Shown here: positions 1 through 7,093 of the stretch, piece after piece
How the letters are laid out: the number at the start of each line of letters is the position of its first letter
How positions within the stretch are numbered: position 1 is the stretch's first letter
Assembly: GCF_031583065.1 (NCBI RefSeq)
Contig: NZ_CP134053.1
Location: forward strand, 7,915,001-7,979,000
Reading direction: 5' to 3'
DNA from: Streptomyces sp. CGMCC 4.7035
GTDB taxonomy: Bacteria; Actinomycetota; Actinomycetes; Streptomycetales; Streptomycetaceae
DNA length: 64,000 nucleotides
Notes under the pieces: model-generated
Told to the model about the DNA's origin: nothing
Seen by the model: only the letters and a program-made list of their open reading frames with translations
Database searches by the model: none
Made by a program: the position numbers and the translations under genes

Positions 1-210
1 CAGCCGCTCCCGGTCCTTCTCGTCCAGCCCCAGGCCGTCGGCGAGCGCGGCCACCGTACGCCGCTGCGGAGCAGCCCGCCGCCCTCGTTCCAGATCCCCG
101 ATGCCCCGCACACTCACGCCCGATGCCTCGGCCAGGCCTTCGATCGTCAGGGACGCACCCAGCCGCAGCTCGCGCAGGAGCGCCCCGAACGCCGCGCTCT
201 CTTCGGCCAC
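1..210 (-). CDS. XRE-family helix-turn-helix regulator, N-terminal fragment
   Basis: The first 70 codons of a DNA-binding regulator that runs off the left edge. The GTG start at 210 has a GAGGGAG ribosome site a few bases upstream. The N-terminus carries an XRE/Cro helix-turn-helix with the signatures SVRGIGDLERGRR and TVAALADGLGL. In actinomycetes this head usually sits on large ATPase/TPR regulators (BTAD or NB-ARC type), but the rest of the protein is outside the window, so its class cannot be fixed. Confidence 0.8.
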   Translation of the reverse strand, partial: MAEESAAFGALLRELRLGASLTIEGLAEASGVSVRGIGDLERGRRAAPQRRTVAALADGLGLDEKDRERL

Positions 211-341
211 CGTGCTCCCTCGTGCGTGCCGCCCGAGCGGGGATGCCCGAGCGCGATCACGAGGATATTAGGTGGCCGGATTTTCCCAGTAACCCAAGAG
301 CGGTCGACATCTTCGGCTTCGAAGATCAAGTCAAGGACGGC

Positions 342-1133
342 TCAGTCCCCGTCCGGCTGGCAGTGCGGACACCACACCGTGCCGCGGCCTGCCATACGGG
401 TCCGGCGCAAGGGGTTGCCGCAGCGCGGGCAGGTCGGGACCGGGTCGTCGCGGTGGCCGGTGAGCCAGGAGTCGCGGGGCGGGACGCAGCCGGTGGGGAC
501 TGCGGAGCGCAGGGTGCGGCGCATGTGTGTGTACAGGCGACGGCGCTCGTCCTCGGTGAGATCGCCCGCCCGGCGGGTGGGGCGCAGCCTCGCCCGCCAC
601 AGGATCTCGTCGGCGAGCAGATTGCCCAGTCCGGCCACGACGGACTGGTCGGTGAGCACGGTCTTGACTCTGCCGCGGCGCGAGGAGAGCGCGTCCTCGA
701 ACTCCGCACGGTCCACCGCCAGCGCGTCGGGGCCCTGGCGGTCCAGCATCCGTGCGACATCGCGGTCGTCGCCGGCCAGCCAGAGGCCCTGAAGTTTGCG
801 TTGGTCGCGGTAACGGAGCTGCCGGCCGCCGCCCACGGTGAACAGGACGCGGTCGTGCGCATCGGCCGCGTCGCCGGGACGGCCGCAGACCAGCCGACCC
901 GTCATGCCGAAGTGCAGCATGAGGGTGGGGCCGTCGCCCGTCGGGGCGAGCAGCCACTTCCCGTGCCGCTTCGGCTCGGTGAATCGCCGGCCTTCCAGCG
1001 CGTCGCGCAGCCGCCGCACGCTCACCCCGTGCAATACGCCCGCGTCGCGCACCTCGACACGTTGGATGACCCTGCCCTTCGCACAGGACTCCAGCACCTT
1101 CCGGAATCCCTCGACGTCCGGCAGCTCGGGCAT
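342..1133 (-). CDS. Fpg/Nei-family DNA glycosylase/AP lyase
   Basis: A 263-residue base-excision repair enzyme of the formamidopyrimidine/endonuclease VIII family. It should remove oxidised bases and cut the abasic site. The ATG at 1133 gives the required N-terminus PELPDVEGF, where Pro2 is the Schiff-base nucleophile and Glu3 the conserved acid. Lys59 lies in the KRHGKWLL segment. The C-terminus has a Cys4 zinc finger (CPRCG, then CPHCQ). The usual PELPEVE is PELPDVE here, a common variant. In-frame upstream starts would bury Pro2, so they are rejected. Confidence 0.9.
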   Translation of the reverse strand: MPELPDVEGFRKVLESCAKGRVIQRVEVRDAGVLHGVSVRRLRDALEGRRFTEPKRHGKWLLAPTGDGPTLMLHFGMTGRLVCGRPGDAADAHDRVLFTVGGGRQLRYRDQRKLQGLWLAGDDRDVARMLDRQGPDALAVDRAEFEDALSSRRGRVKTVLTDQSVVAGLGNLLADEILWRARLRPTRRAGDLTEDERRRLYTHMRRTLRSAVPTGCVPPRDSWLTGHRDDPVPTCPRCGNPLRRTRMAGRGTVWCPHCQPDGD

Positions 1134-1176
1134 GGATCCCAGGGTCCTCCGGAATGCTGTGCGACGCGACGCGAGT

Positions 1177-1204
1177 GGCCCCGACCGGTTCACCGGTCGG
1201 GGCC
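1177..1204 (-). terminator. Hairpin terminator after the serine hydrolase gene
   Basis: A 13-bp perfect inverted repeat (1177-1189 with 1192-1204) lies between the serine hydrolase stop and the glycosylase start. It is GC-rich without a long T tract, as is usual in Streptomyces. Confidence 0.6.
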
Positions 1205-1286
1205 GTCGTCGTGTTCCCTCTCGCCTGCGCCCTCGGGTCCCGGGCCTCACAAGCGCACCCCCGTGCCCGGGCCGGCGCGCCCTCGT

Positions 1287-2477
1287 TCAGGAGTTCTGCA
1301 TCGCGGCCAGGAAGATCGGCACCTTGCGGGGGTTGCCGGAGGCCGACTTGGCGTCGGTGGATCCGACCGAGAAGACCAGGGTCCGGTCGATCCGGCCGTA
1401 GGCGTCCAGCGTGGCGCCCATCCCCGTGAGGTAGCCGTAGCGTTCGCCGGTCTTGCCGTAGGCGACGGTGCCGTCGGGAAGCACCAGGCGGGTGAGCCCC
1501 ATGGTGTACGCGGCGGGGTCCTCGCTGTCGTACATGGTGATGCCCTTGGGGGCCTGGAGCATGTGGTGGAGCTGGGCCTTGGGGACGACCCGGCCGCTGA
1601 ACAGCGCCACGGTGAAGCGCTCCAGGTCGGCGGCGGTGCTGATGATGTCTCCCGCCGCCCAGCCGGCGGAGACGTTCCAGTCGGTGACGTCGACCAGCCC
1701 GCCGGGGGTGCGCTGGTAACCGAGATTGTGCGGCCCGTGGATGTGCGGGTCGTCGCCGGGGTAGTAGGTGTCGCGCATACCGAGCGGGTCCAGGATGCGC
1801 CGCTGGACCTGGTGCTCGTAGGAATCCTTGGTCACCTTCTCGATGAGCAGGCCAAGGACGGTGTAGTTGATGTTGAGGTAGTGCTGCTTCTCGCCGGGGG
1901 TGAACTCCAGCGGGTGGGCGGTGGCGGAGGCCACCATCTGCAACGGGGTCGTCGTGTCGAAGCGGTGGGCGTACTGGTCCTCGAAGGAGTCCCCGGGGCC
2001 GTCGGCGGCCCGCAGTCCACTGGTGTGGTTGAGCAGCTGGGCGACGGTGATCGCCGGGTAGTCGGCGGGAAGCAGCCCCGGCAGGTAGTGCTGGACGGGG
2101 CGGTTCAGGGCGACCCTGTGCTCCGCGACGAGTTGCAGGACGACGGCCGCGGTGAAGACCTTGGTGGTACTCCCGGCGCGGAAGCGGCCGTCGGCCAGCA
2201 CCGGCTGCCCCGATGCCACATCACGGACGCCCGCGGCGCCCCGCCAGCTGCCGGCCCGGCCGCTGACCCTGATGACCGCGGAGGTGGCGTCGTCGGCCGG
2301 CAGGTCGGCGATCGTCCGCTGGAGGGCCGCGATGTCCAGGCCGGCCAGGCTGGACGCCGAGGCCGTCCGTGCCGAGGCGGTCGGTGCCGTGTGCGCCATG
2401 GCCGGGACGGCGACCGGGCCCGCCGCGACGGCCAGGGCGATGGCGGCGACCAGAGCGGTGCGGATCGGGGTCTTCAT
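1287..2477 (-). CDS. Secreted serine hydrolase, class C beta-lactamase/D-Ala-D-Ala carboxypeptidase family
   Basis: A 396-residue exported penicillin-recognising enzyme, family S12 type. The ATG at 2477 has a GGAG site and starts a signal peptide (MKTPIRTALVAAIALAVAAG, ending near AMA). All three active-site motifs are visible: SxxK as S103-T-T-K106, YxN as Y199-L-N201, and KTG at 341-343. Likely roles are D,D-carboxypeptidase or esterase; nothing shows lactamase activity. It is transcribed alone between two hairpins. Its substrate is not predictable. Confidence 0.88.
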   Translation of the reverse strand: MKTPIRTALVAAIALAVAAGPVAVPAMAHTAPTASARTASASSLAGLDIAALQRTIADLPADDATSAVIRVSGRAGSWRGAAGVRDVASGQPVLADGRFRAGSTTKVFTAAVVLQLVAEHRVALNRPVQHYLPGLLPADYPAITVAQLLNHTSGLRAADGPGDSFEDQYAHRFDTTTPLQMVASATAHPLEFTPGEKQHYLNINYTVLGLLIEKVTKDSYEHQVQRRILDPLGMRDTYYPGDDPHIHGPHNLGYQRTPGGLVDVTDWNVSAGWAAGDIISTAADLERFTVALFSGRVVPKAQLHHMLQAPKGITMYDSEDPAAYTMGLTRLVLPDGTVAYGKTGERYGYLTGMGATLDAYGRIDRTLVFSVGSTDAKSASGNPRKVPIFLAAMQNS

Positions 2478-2582
2478 CGGTGCGCTCCAGGAGGGGAGTC
2501 GGGGTCGGTCGGGAACGACTTCCATCCTGGTGATCAAGCCCTTTGGGCGGATCGCCGGAGCGAGCGATCTCCGGCGGCCCGC

Positions 2583-2604
2583 GGCTCCCCCGCGCGGGGG
2601 AGCC
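2583..2604 (-). terminator. Hairpin terminator of the two-component operon
   Basis: GGCTCCCCC (2583-2591) pairs with GGGGGAGCC (2596-2604), directly after the response regulator stop codon. Confidence 0.6.
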
Positions 2605-2606
2605 GG

Positions 2607-3263
2607 TCACCCCGCGGTGACCAGGCCGGTCTCATAGGCGCAGATGACCGCCTGGATGCGGTCGCGCAGTCCGAGCTTGGTCAGCACATTGCTCACATGC
2701 GTCTTGACGGTGTGCTCACTGACCACCAGCTCCGCGGCGATCTCCGCGTTGGACAGGCCCCTGCCGAGCAGTTGGAGGGTCTCCCGCTCCCGCGTGGTGA
2801 GCACGGCCAGCCGGTCGGGCCGCGGCGCGGCGGTCTGCCGGGGTCGCCGTACGAAGTCCTCGACCAGGCGGCGGGCCACCGAGGGCGATAGCAGTGAGTC
2901 GCCCGCGCTCACCACTCGGACCGCGTGGACCAGGTCGTCCCGGCGGACGTCCTTGAGCAGAAAGCCGCTCGCCCCGGCATGCAGGGCGTCATGGACGTAC
3001 TCGTCGGAGTCGAAGGTGGTCAGGACGAGCACCCGGCAGTCGGTCTCCCGGCAGATGGCCCTCGCCGCCTCGATGCCGTCCGTTCCGGGCATACGGATGT
3101 CGAGCAGCGCCACGTCGGGGGCATGCCGGCGCACCGCCTCGACCGCCGTCGCGCCGTCCCCCGCCTCGGCGACCACCTCGATGTCCGGCTGGGCGTCGAG
3201 GATCATCACAAAGCCGCTGCGGACCAGTTCCTGGTCGTCGGCCACCACCACACGGATCGTCAC
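2607..3263 (-). CDS. NarL/LuxR-type response regulator
   Basis: A 218-residue two-component transcription factor. The N-terminal receiver shows the acidic pair D9-D10, phosphoacceptor D55 in LLDIRMPG, a TT switch pair near 82 and K104. The C-terminal LuxR helix-turn-helix covers about 150-205 (LTTRERETLQLLGRGLSNAE, HTVKTHVSNVLTKL). Its ATG overlaps the kinase stop by 4 bp, so it is translationally coupled to that partner. Target genes are unknown; the oxidoreductase just upstream in the same direction is a candidate. Confidence 0.93.
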   Translation of the reverse strand: MTIRVVVADDQELVRSGFVMILDAQPDIEVVAEAGDGATAVEAVRRHAPDVALLDIRMPGTDGIEAARAICRETDCRVLVLTTFDSDEYVHDALHAGASGFLLKDVRRDDLVHAVRVVSAGDSLLSPSVARRLVEDFVRRPRQTAAPRPDRLAVLTTRERETLQLLGRGLSNAEIAAELVVSEHTVKTHVSNVLTKLGLRDRIQAVICAYETGLVTAG

Positions 3264-4540
3264 TGTCCCACCCCGAGAGTCACAACCACCTCGAACCCCT
3301 TGCCGCCCGGCCCCGGCCCGGTACGGGCGGTGCCGCCGTGTGCGGCGGCACGCTCGCGGAGGCCGATCAGGCCGTGGCCGCCGCCCGGACCGGAGGCAGC
3401 GGGCCCCCGGCCGTCGTCGGTGACGGTGATGCCGAGCGTCTCACGGCCGTAGTCGAGCCGGACCGCGACCCGGTCGGCGGCCGCGTGCTTGACGACATTG
3501 GTCAGGGCCTCCTGCACCACGCGATAGACGGTGGCCTCGGTGTCCAGCGGCAGGGGCCTGACCACGCCGGTGGTGTCGTACGAGACGGCGAGCCCGCTGC
3601 CCGACACGCGCTCGAGCAGCGCGGGCAGTTCGGCGACGACGGGCTGCGGCCCCCGTGGGTCACCGGCGTCCTCGCGCAGCACGCCCAGCATCCGCCGCAG
3701 CTGGACCATGGCCTCCCGGCCGGTCTCGGAGATCGCGTCGAAGGCTGCCTCGGCCCGGTCGGGGTCGGTGCGTACCGCGACCGGTCCGGCTTCGGCCTGC
3801 ACCACCATCAGGGCGACGGAGTGGGAGAGGACGTCGTGCATCTCCCGGGCGATCCTGGCCCGTTCGCGGACCACCGCCTGTTCGGCGGCCCTGCGCTCGG
3901 CGGCCGCGGCATACGCCTGGCGGGTGCGGGTCAGGGTGCCGAGGGTGCAGGCGCCGAAGAAGACGATCAGGGTGAACAGCAGTTCCCGGACCTCGCCCGT
4001 GTTGACGGCCACGCCGACCGCGATCAACGGCACCGCCAGCACCATCATCGCGATGCGCGCGCGCCGTGGGGAGAGCGCGGCGACGGTGTAGACGGCCACC
4101 AGTGGGGCGTACGGCAGGGGCTGTCCCGGGCCGTCGAGGGCCAGCCGGTAGCCGAGCCCCGCGAAAGAGATGGCGCAGAGCACGGAGAGCGGTGCCCGCC
4201 TGCGCCACACCAGCGGCAGCACGCCCAGGGTCGTCACCGCGTACGCCGACCAGGTCGCGGGCGGTAGTTCGGGACCCCGGGGGACGACGAACGGCATGGT
4301 GACGGCCAGCTGCACCAGCAGCGTGATGCCCAGGTCCGAGGCCGACGGGGGCAGGGTCCGCAGCCTCCGTAACAGGCGAGCGCCGTGGCTCGTGGGGTTG
4401 GCCTGATGAGGGCGGTCGAGGCCGTCGAGGACGCGCCGCGGACCTGAGGTGCCGGCCGGTCCGGGCCGCGGACGCCGCCATGGGTGGCGGACGGGTCCGC
4501 CGCGCGTCATCTCGGAGAGGATCTTCGACATGCCGCCCAT
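3260..4540 (-). CDS. NarL-family sensor histidine kinase
   Basis: A 426-residue membrane kinase of the HisKA_3 class and partner of the response regulator that follows it. Several membrane helices lie between about 70 and 205. Dimerisation and phosphoacceptor segment: REMHDVLSHSVAL, with H235. The HATPase shows the N-box EALTNVVKHA, the D-box DDGRGPA and a GHGLIGLRER loop. There is no obvious extracellular sensor domain, so the signal is probably sensed in the membrane. The start is uncertain: the ATG at 4540 has only a weak AGGG site, and in-frame ATGs at 4531 and 4510 are possible. Confidence 0.88.
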   Translation of the reverse strand: MGGMSKILSEMTRGGPVRHPWRRPRPGPAGTSGPRRVLDGLDRPHQANPTSHGARLLRRLRTLPPSASDLGITLLVQLAVTMPFVVPRGPELPPATWSAYAVTTLGVLPLVWRRRAPLSVLCAISFAGLGYRLALDGPGQPLPYAPLVAVYTVAALSPRRARIAMMVLAVPLIAVGVAVNTGEVRELLFTLIVFFGACTLGTLTRTRQAYAAAAERRAAEQAVVRERARIAREMHDVLSHSVALMVVQAEAGPVAVRTDPDRAEAAFDAISETGREAMVQLRRMLGVLREDAGDPRGPQPVVAELPALLERVSGSGLAVSYDTTGVVRPLPLDTEATVYRVVQEALTNVVKHAAADRVAVRLDYGRETLGITVTDDGRGPAASGPGGGHGLIGLRERAAAHGGTARTGPGPGGKGFEVVVTLGVGQ

Positions 4541-4573
4541 CGTGCCCTGCCGCCGCCCCTCTACTCGTTCCCT

Positions 4574-5617
4574 CTACTCGGTCGTGGTGGCAGGAACGAT
4601 CACGATCTTGCCGACGGCCGTGCCGGATTCGGCGTGGCGCAGGGCGGCGGAGGCCTGGTGGAGCGGGTAGACCCGGTCGATCTTCGCCTCGATCGCTCCG
4701 GAGCGGAGCAGAGCGAAGATCTGTGCGAGGTCCTCGCGCAGTTCCGCGCGGTACTTCTCGGGACGCCGCGCCTTCCCGGCCCACAAGTTGAAGAAGTGGG
4801 CGCCGCGCCGGTTGGGCAGGACGTTCCACAGGCCGAGCCTGGCCAGGAGCTTGAGCACGGTGATCATCCCGTTGCCGGCCTGGTCGCGGGTCGATGCGCT
4901 GCCGTAGGACACCAGGGTGCCGCCCGGCGCGAGCATCCGCCAGGAGTCCTTGATGCCCTTGCCGCCGACGTGGTCGAAGACGGCCGCCACGCCCTGGGGC
5001 GCCAGTTCACGGACCCGTGCGGCGATGTCGCCGCGGTAGTCGACGGGCAGGGCGCCCATGGCGGCGACGGCCTGCTGGTTGCGGGCGGAAGCGGTGCCGA
5101 TGACGGTGATGCCGTTGCAGCGGGCCAACTGCACCAGCACGCTGCCGACGCCGCCGTTGGCCCCATGCACGACGATGGTGTCGCCGGGTCGGACGTGCGC
5201 CGTGCGGTAGAGCATGCGCCAGGCGGTCGCGCCGTTGGTCACCACGGTCTCGGCGTCCGCGGCCGCCACTCCGTCGGGAACGGGCACCAGGTCGGCCGCG
5301 TCCAGCAGGACACGGTCCGCCCAGCCGCCGGTCTTGGTGAGGGCGGCGACGCGCTGTCCCACGGAGAGCGCGGTCCGTCCGGGCACTGGAGGTCCTACCT
5401 CCTCGACGATGCCGACCAGGTCGTAGCCGGGGACGAAGGGGAAGGCCGGCATGTCGTAGTACTTGCCCCGGCGCATCTGCTGTTCGGCGAAGGTGACCCC
5501 GCTGGCCTCGATCCGGACGACGGCCTGACCGGGTGCGGGCCGGGGCAGCTCCCGTACCCGAAGCCGCAGGCTCTCGGGCTCTCCGACGGCGGGAAGAACG
5601 ATCTCGGTGGCTTGCAT
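4574..5617 (-). CDS. Medium-chain NAD(P)H:quinone oxidoreductase/zinc-type dehydrogenase
   Basis: A 347-residue medium-chain dehydrogenase/reductase of the quinone-oxidoreductase type. The ATG at 5617 is chosen because AGAAGGAGC precedes it at ideal spacing. The Rossmann motif is HGANGGVGSVLVQLA, with upstream segments FPFVPGYDLVGIVEEVG and TNGATAWRML. The catalytic-zinc cysteine/histidine set is lacking, which fits a zinc-independent quinone reductase. Two matching 20-bp operator-like sites lie upstream (5679-5698 and 5782-5801), so it is probably induced by a small molecule through a repressor not present here. Confidence 0.87.
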   Translation of the reverse strand: MQATEIVLPAVGEPESLRLRVRELPRPAPGQAVVRIEASGVTFAEQQMRRGKYYDMPAFPFVPGYDLVGIVEEVGPPVPGRTALSVGQRVAALTKTGGWADRVLLDAADLVPVPDGVAAADAETVVTNGATAWRMLYRTAHVRPGDTIVVHGANGGVGSVLVQLARCNGITVIGTASARNQQAVAAMGALPVDYRGDIAARVRELAPQGVAAVFDHVGGKGIKDSWRMLAPGGTLVSYGSASTRDQAGNGMITVLKLLARLGLWNVLPNRRGAHFFNLWAGKARRPEKYRAELREDLAQIFALLRSGAIEAKIDRVYPLHQASAALRHAESGTAVGKIVIVPATTTE

Positions 5618-5678
5618 GGCTGCTCCTTCTGAGTAGTACCGGGGCTTCCTGAGGGTGAGGTCGAGGAAGACAGAGATA

Positions 5679-5698
5679 GAGTGGTTCATCACTCACTC
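5679..5698 (+). promoter_or_regulatory. Operator-like site 1 of the oxidoreductase promoter
   Basis: GAGTGGTTCATCACTCACTC lies 62 bp upstream of the oxidoreductase start. It matches site 2, read on the other strand, at 16 of 20 positions (GAGTGGTT-N4-ACTCAC-N-C). Confidence 0.5.
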
Positions 5699-5781
5699 TT
5701 TGCCCCTACGAAAGGGCGGCAGTCAATCCACGTGGAACCGAACGGCCACCCGGGAGGCGGAAGCGGGTCAGTAAGGGGTTT

Positions 5782-5805
5782 GTGTGAGTAGCTAACCACT
5801 CACAC
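5782..5805 (-). promoter_or_regulatory. Operator-like site 2, perfect inverted repeat
   Basis: GTGTGAGT (5782-5789) and ACTCACAC (5798-5805) form a perfect 8-bp inverted repeat around AGCTAACC. The reverse complement of 5782-5801 is the partner of site 1. TetR-family repressors bind palindromes of this size; this is inference. Confidence 0.5.
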
Positions 5806-5845
5806 TCGAGGCCGTCAACACCGATGCGGTGGGAACCGCGAGGGC

Positions 5846-6943
5846 TCAGTTCAGCACCGTCGCGACCAGCACCAGAACCAGTACGGCCACAGCCACCGCC
5901 GCCGAGCCGATGGCCGTGAAGTGGACGACCCGCTGCCGGGAGGGGCGTTCGACGACCTCGATGCCCGTGCGGGACGGGAACGCGAAGTAGACACGGTCCG
6001 GGTCGGCGTGGGCCGTCACCCGGGCCAGGGGCAGATGGCGGAGGGTGACCCGGCGGCCGACCTCGTTCTCCTTGACGGACAGGTGAGGGGCGATCATCGC
6101 CCGGTGTTCCGGGGCCAGGTCGTCCGGGAGTTTGTCCGTCGTGCTCGTCAGGGTCGTCCCGTGCCAGTGACCCTTGGCGGTGGCGTCCCTCGGCCGGCGA
6201 AGGTACAGGGGTGCGGGCTCTTCCACCGTCTTGACCTCGGGGGCGTGGCTGATCACCGCGCCGGTCCAGGTCGTGAACAGACCGGCGCCCCCGCACTGCA
6301 CGTGCTTCACCCGGCCCGCGCCCTTACAGGACTGGCATTCGACGAAACCCGCCCCCTTGCAGACGGTGCAGTCCGTGCGGCCGCGGCCGAGGCATGTGGG
6401 GCAGGCAGAGTCCGGACGGTGGCAGCGTACGCAGCGAACGCGTTGCGGAGCGCCCGCGGGGCGGGGTTCCGTCGGTTTGCCGCGCGGTCGGGGGCGGCCG
6501 GTGCCGTCACAGTCCCAGCAGGCGTCGATCCCGCCGCCGCAGCCGTCGCACTTCACGAACTCGGGGCATGCGCGCCCGCCGCGCCCCCGGCACGCCACGC
6601 ACTCCTTCCGGCCGCCCTCGCAGCCCTCGCACGGCACCTCGTCGAGCGAGCCCAGCAGCACGAGCTCCAGCCTCTGTGAGGTGTCCGGGTCCGCGGGCGG
6701 GTCGACCGGGTGTTCGGCGAGGTCGGTGTACGTCGGGCGCTCGGCCAGATCGGCGCGCCGGCCCTTGTCCTTCATCGAGCGTTCGTCGCGTGTCTCGATA
6801 CTGCGGACGATGCGGCAGTCGAGCAGGGACTGCCAGGAGAGGTCCGCCGTACCGGGGGACGTGAGGCGCGCGCTGATCCCGTGGCGGGAGACGTGTTGTT
6901 CGACGGCCCGGAGTATCTCCTCGGCGGACGGTTCCCTGGCCAA
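5846..6943 (-). CDS. Tail-anchored cysteine-rich (DnaJ-like CxxCxGxG) protein
   Basis: A 365-residue protein without a recognised enzymatic domain. The TTG start at 6943 is supported by a GAGGAGGGGG site. Residues about 100-225 carry repeated CxxC/CxGxG units (CEGCEGG, CVACRGRGG, CPTCLGRGR, CTVCKGAG, CQSCKGAG), like the zinc-binding region of DnaJ but without a J domain. A single membrane helix lies at the extreme C-terminus (about 344-363), leaving only a two-residue tail, so the bulk should face the cytoplasm. A chaperone-like or zinc-scaffold role at the membrane is speculation. Confidence 0.75.
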   Translation of the reverse strand: MAREPSAEEILRAVEQHVSRHGISARLTSPGTADLSWQSLLDCRIVRSIETRDERSMKDKGRRADLAERPTYTDLAEHPVDPPADPDTSQRLELVLLGSLDEVPCEGCEGGRKECVACRGRGGRACPEFVKCDGCGGGIDACWDCDGTGRPRPRGKPTEPRPAGAPQRVRCVRCHRPDSACPTCLGRGRTDCTVCKGAGFVECQSCKGAGRVKHVQCGGAGLFTTWTGAVISHAPEVKTVEEPAPLYLRRPRDATAKGHWHGTTLTSTTDKLPDDLAPEHRAMIAPHLSVKENEVGRRVTLRHLPLARVTAHADPDRVYFAFPSRTGIEVVERPSRQRVVHFTAIGSAAVAVAVLVLVLVATVLN

Positions 6944-7036
6944 TGCCGCCCCCTCCTCGACGGATACGGAAGGGCAGCAGGGTAGGAGCCGCGTCGGCAG
7001 CCATCAAGAGGGCCTTTTCGGCACGCGGTGCGACGA

Positions 7037-7074
7037 GGGCGGGGCCCCGGCCGGTCACAGCCGGGGCCCCGCCC
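7037..7074 (-). terminator. Terminator of the galactoside operon
   Basis: A 15-bp perfect GC-rich stem (7037-7051 with 7060-7074) with an 8-nt loop lies 20 bp beyond the beta-galactosidase stop. Confidence 0.7.
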
Positions 7075-7093
7075 CATCAACAGCCGGGTCGGG

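Noticed and set aside
123..2891. A 922-codon open frame on the plus strand
   Set aside because: It lies antisense to the glycosylase, serine hydrolase and response regulator. High GC at third positions of those genes opens the opposite frames; it has no ribosome site or recognisable domain.
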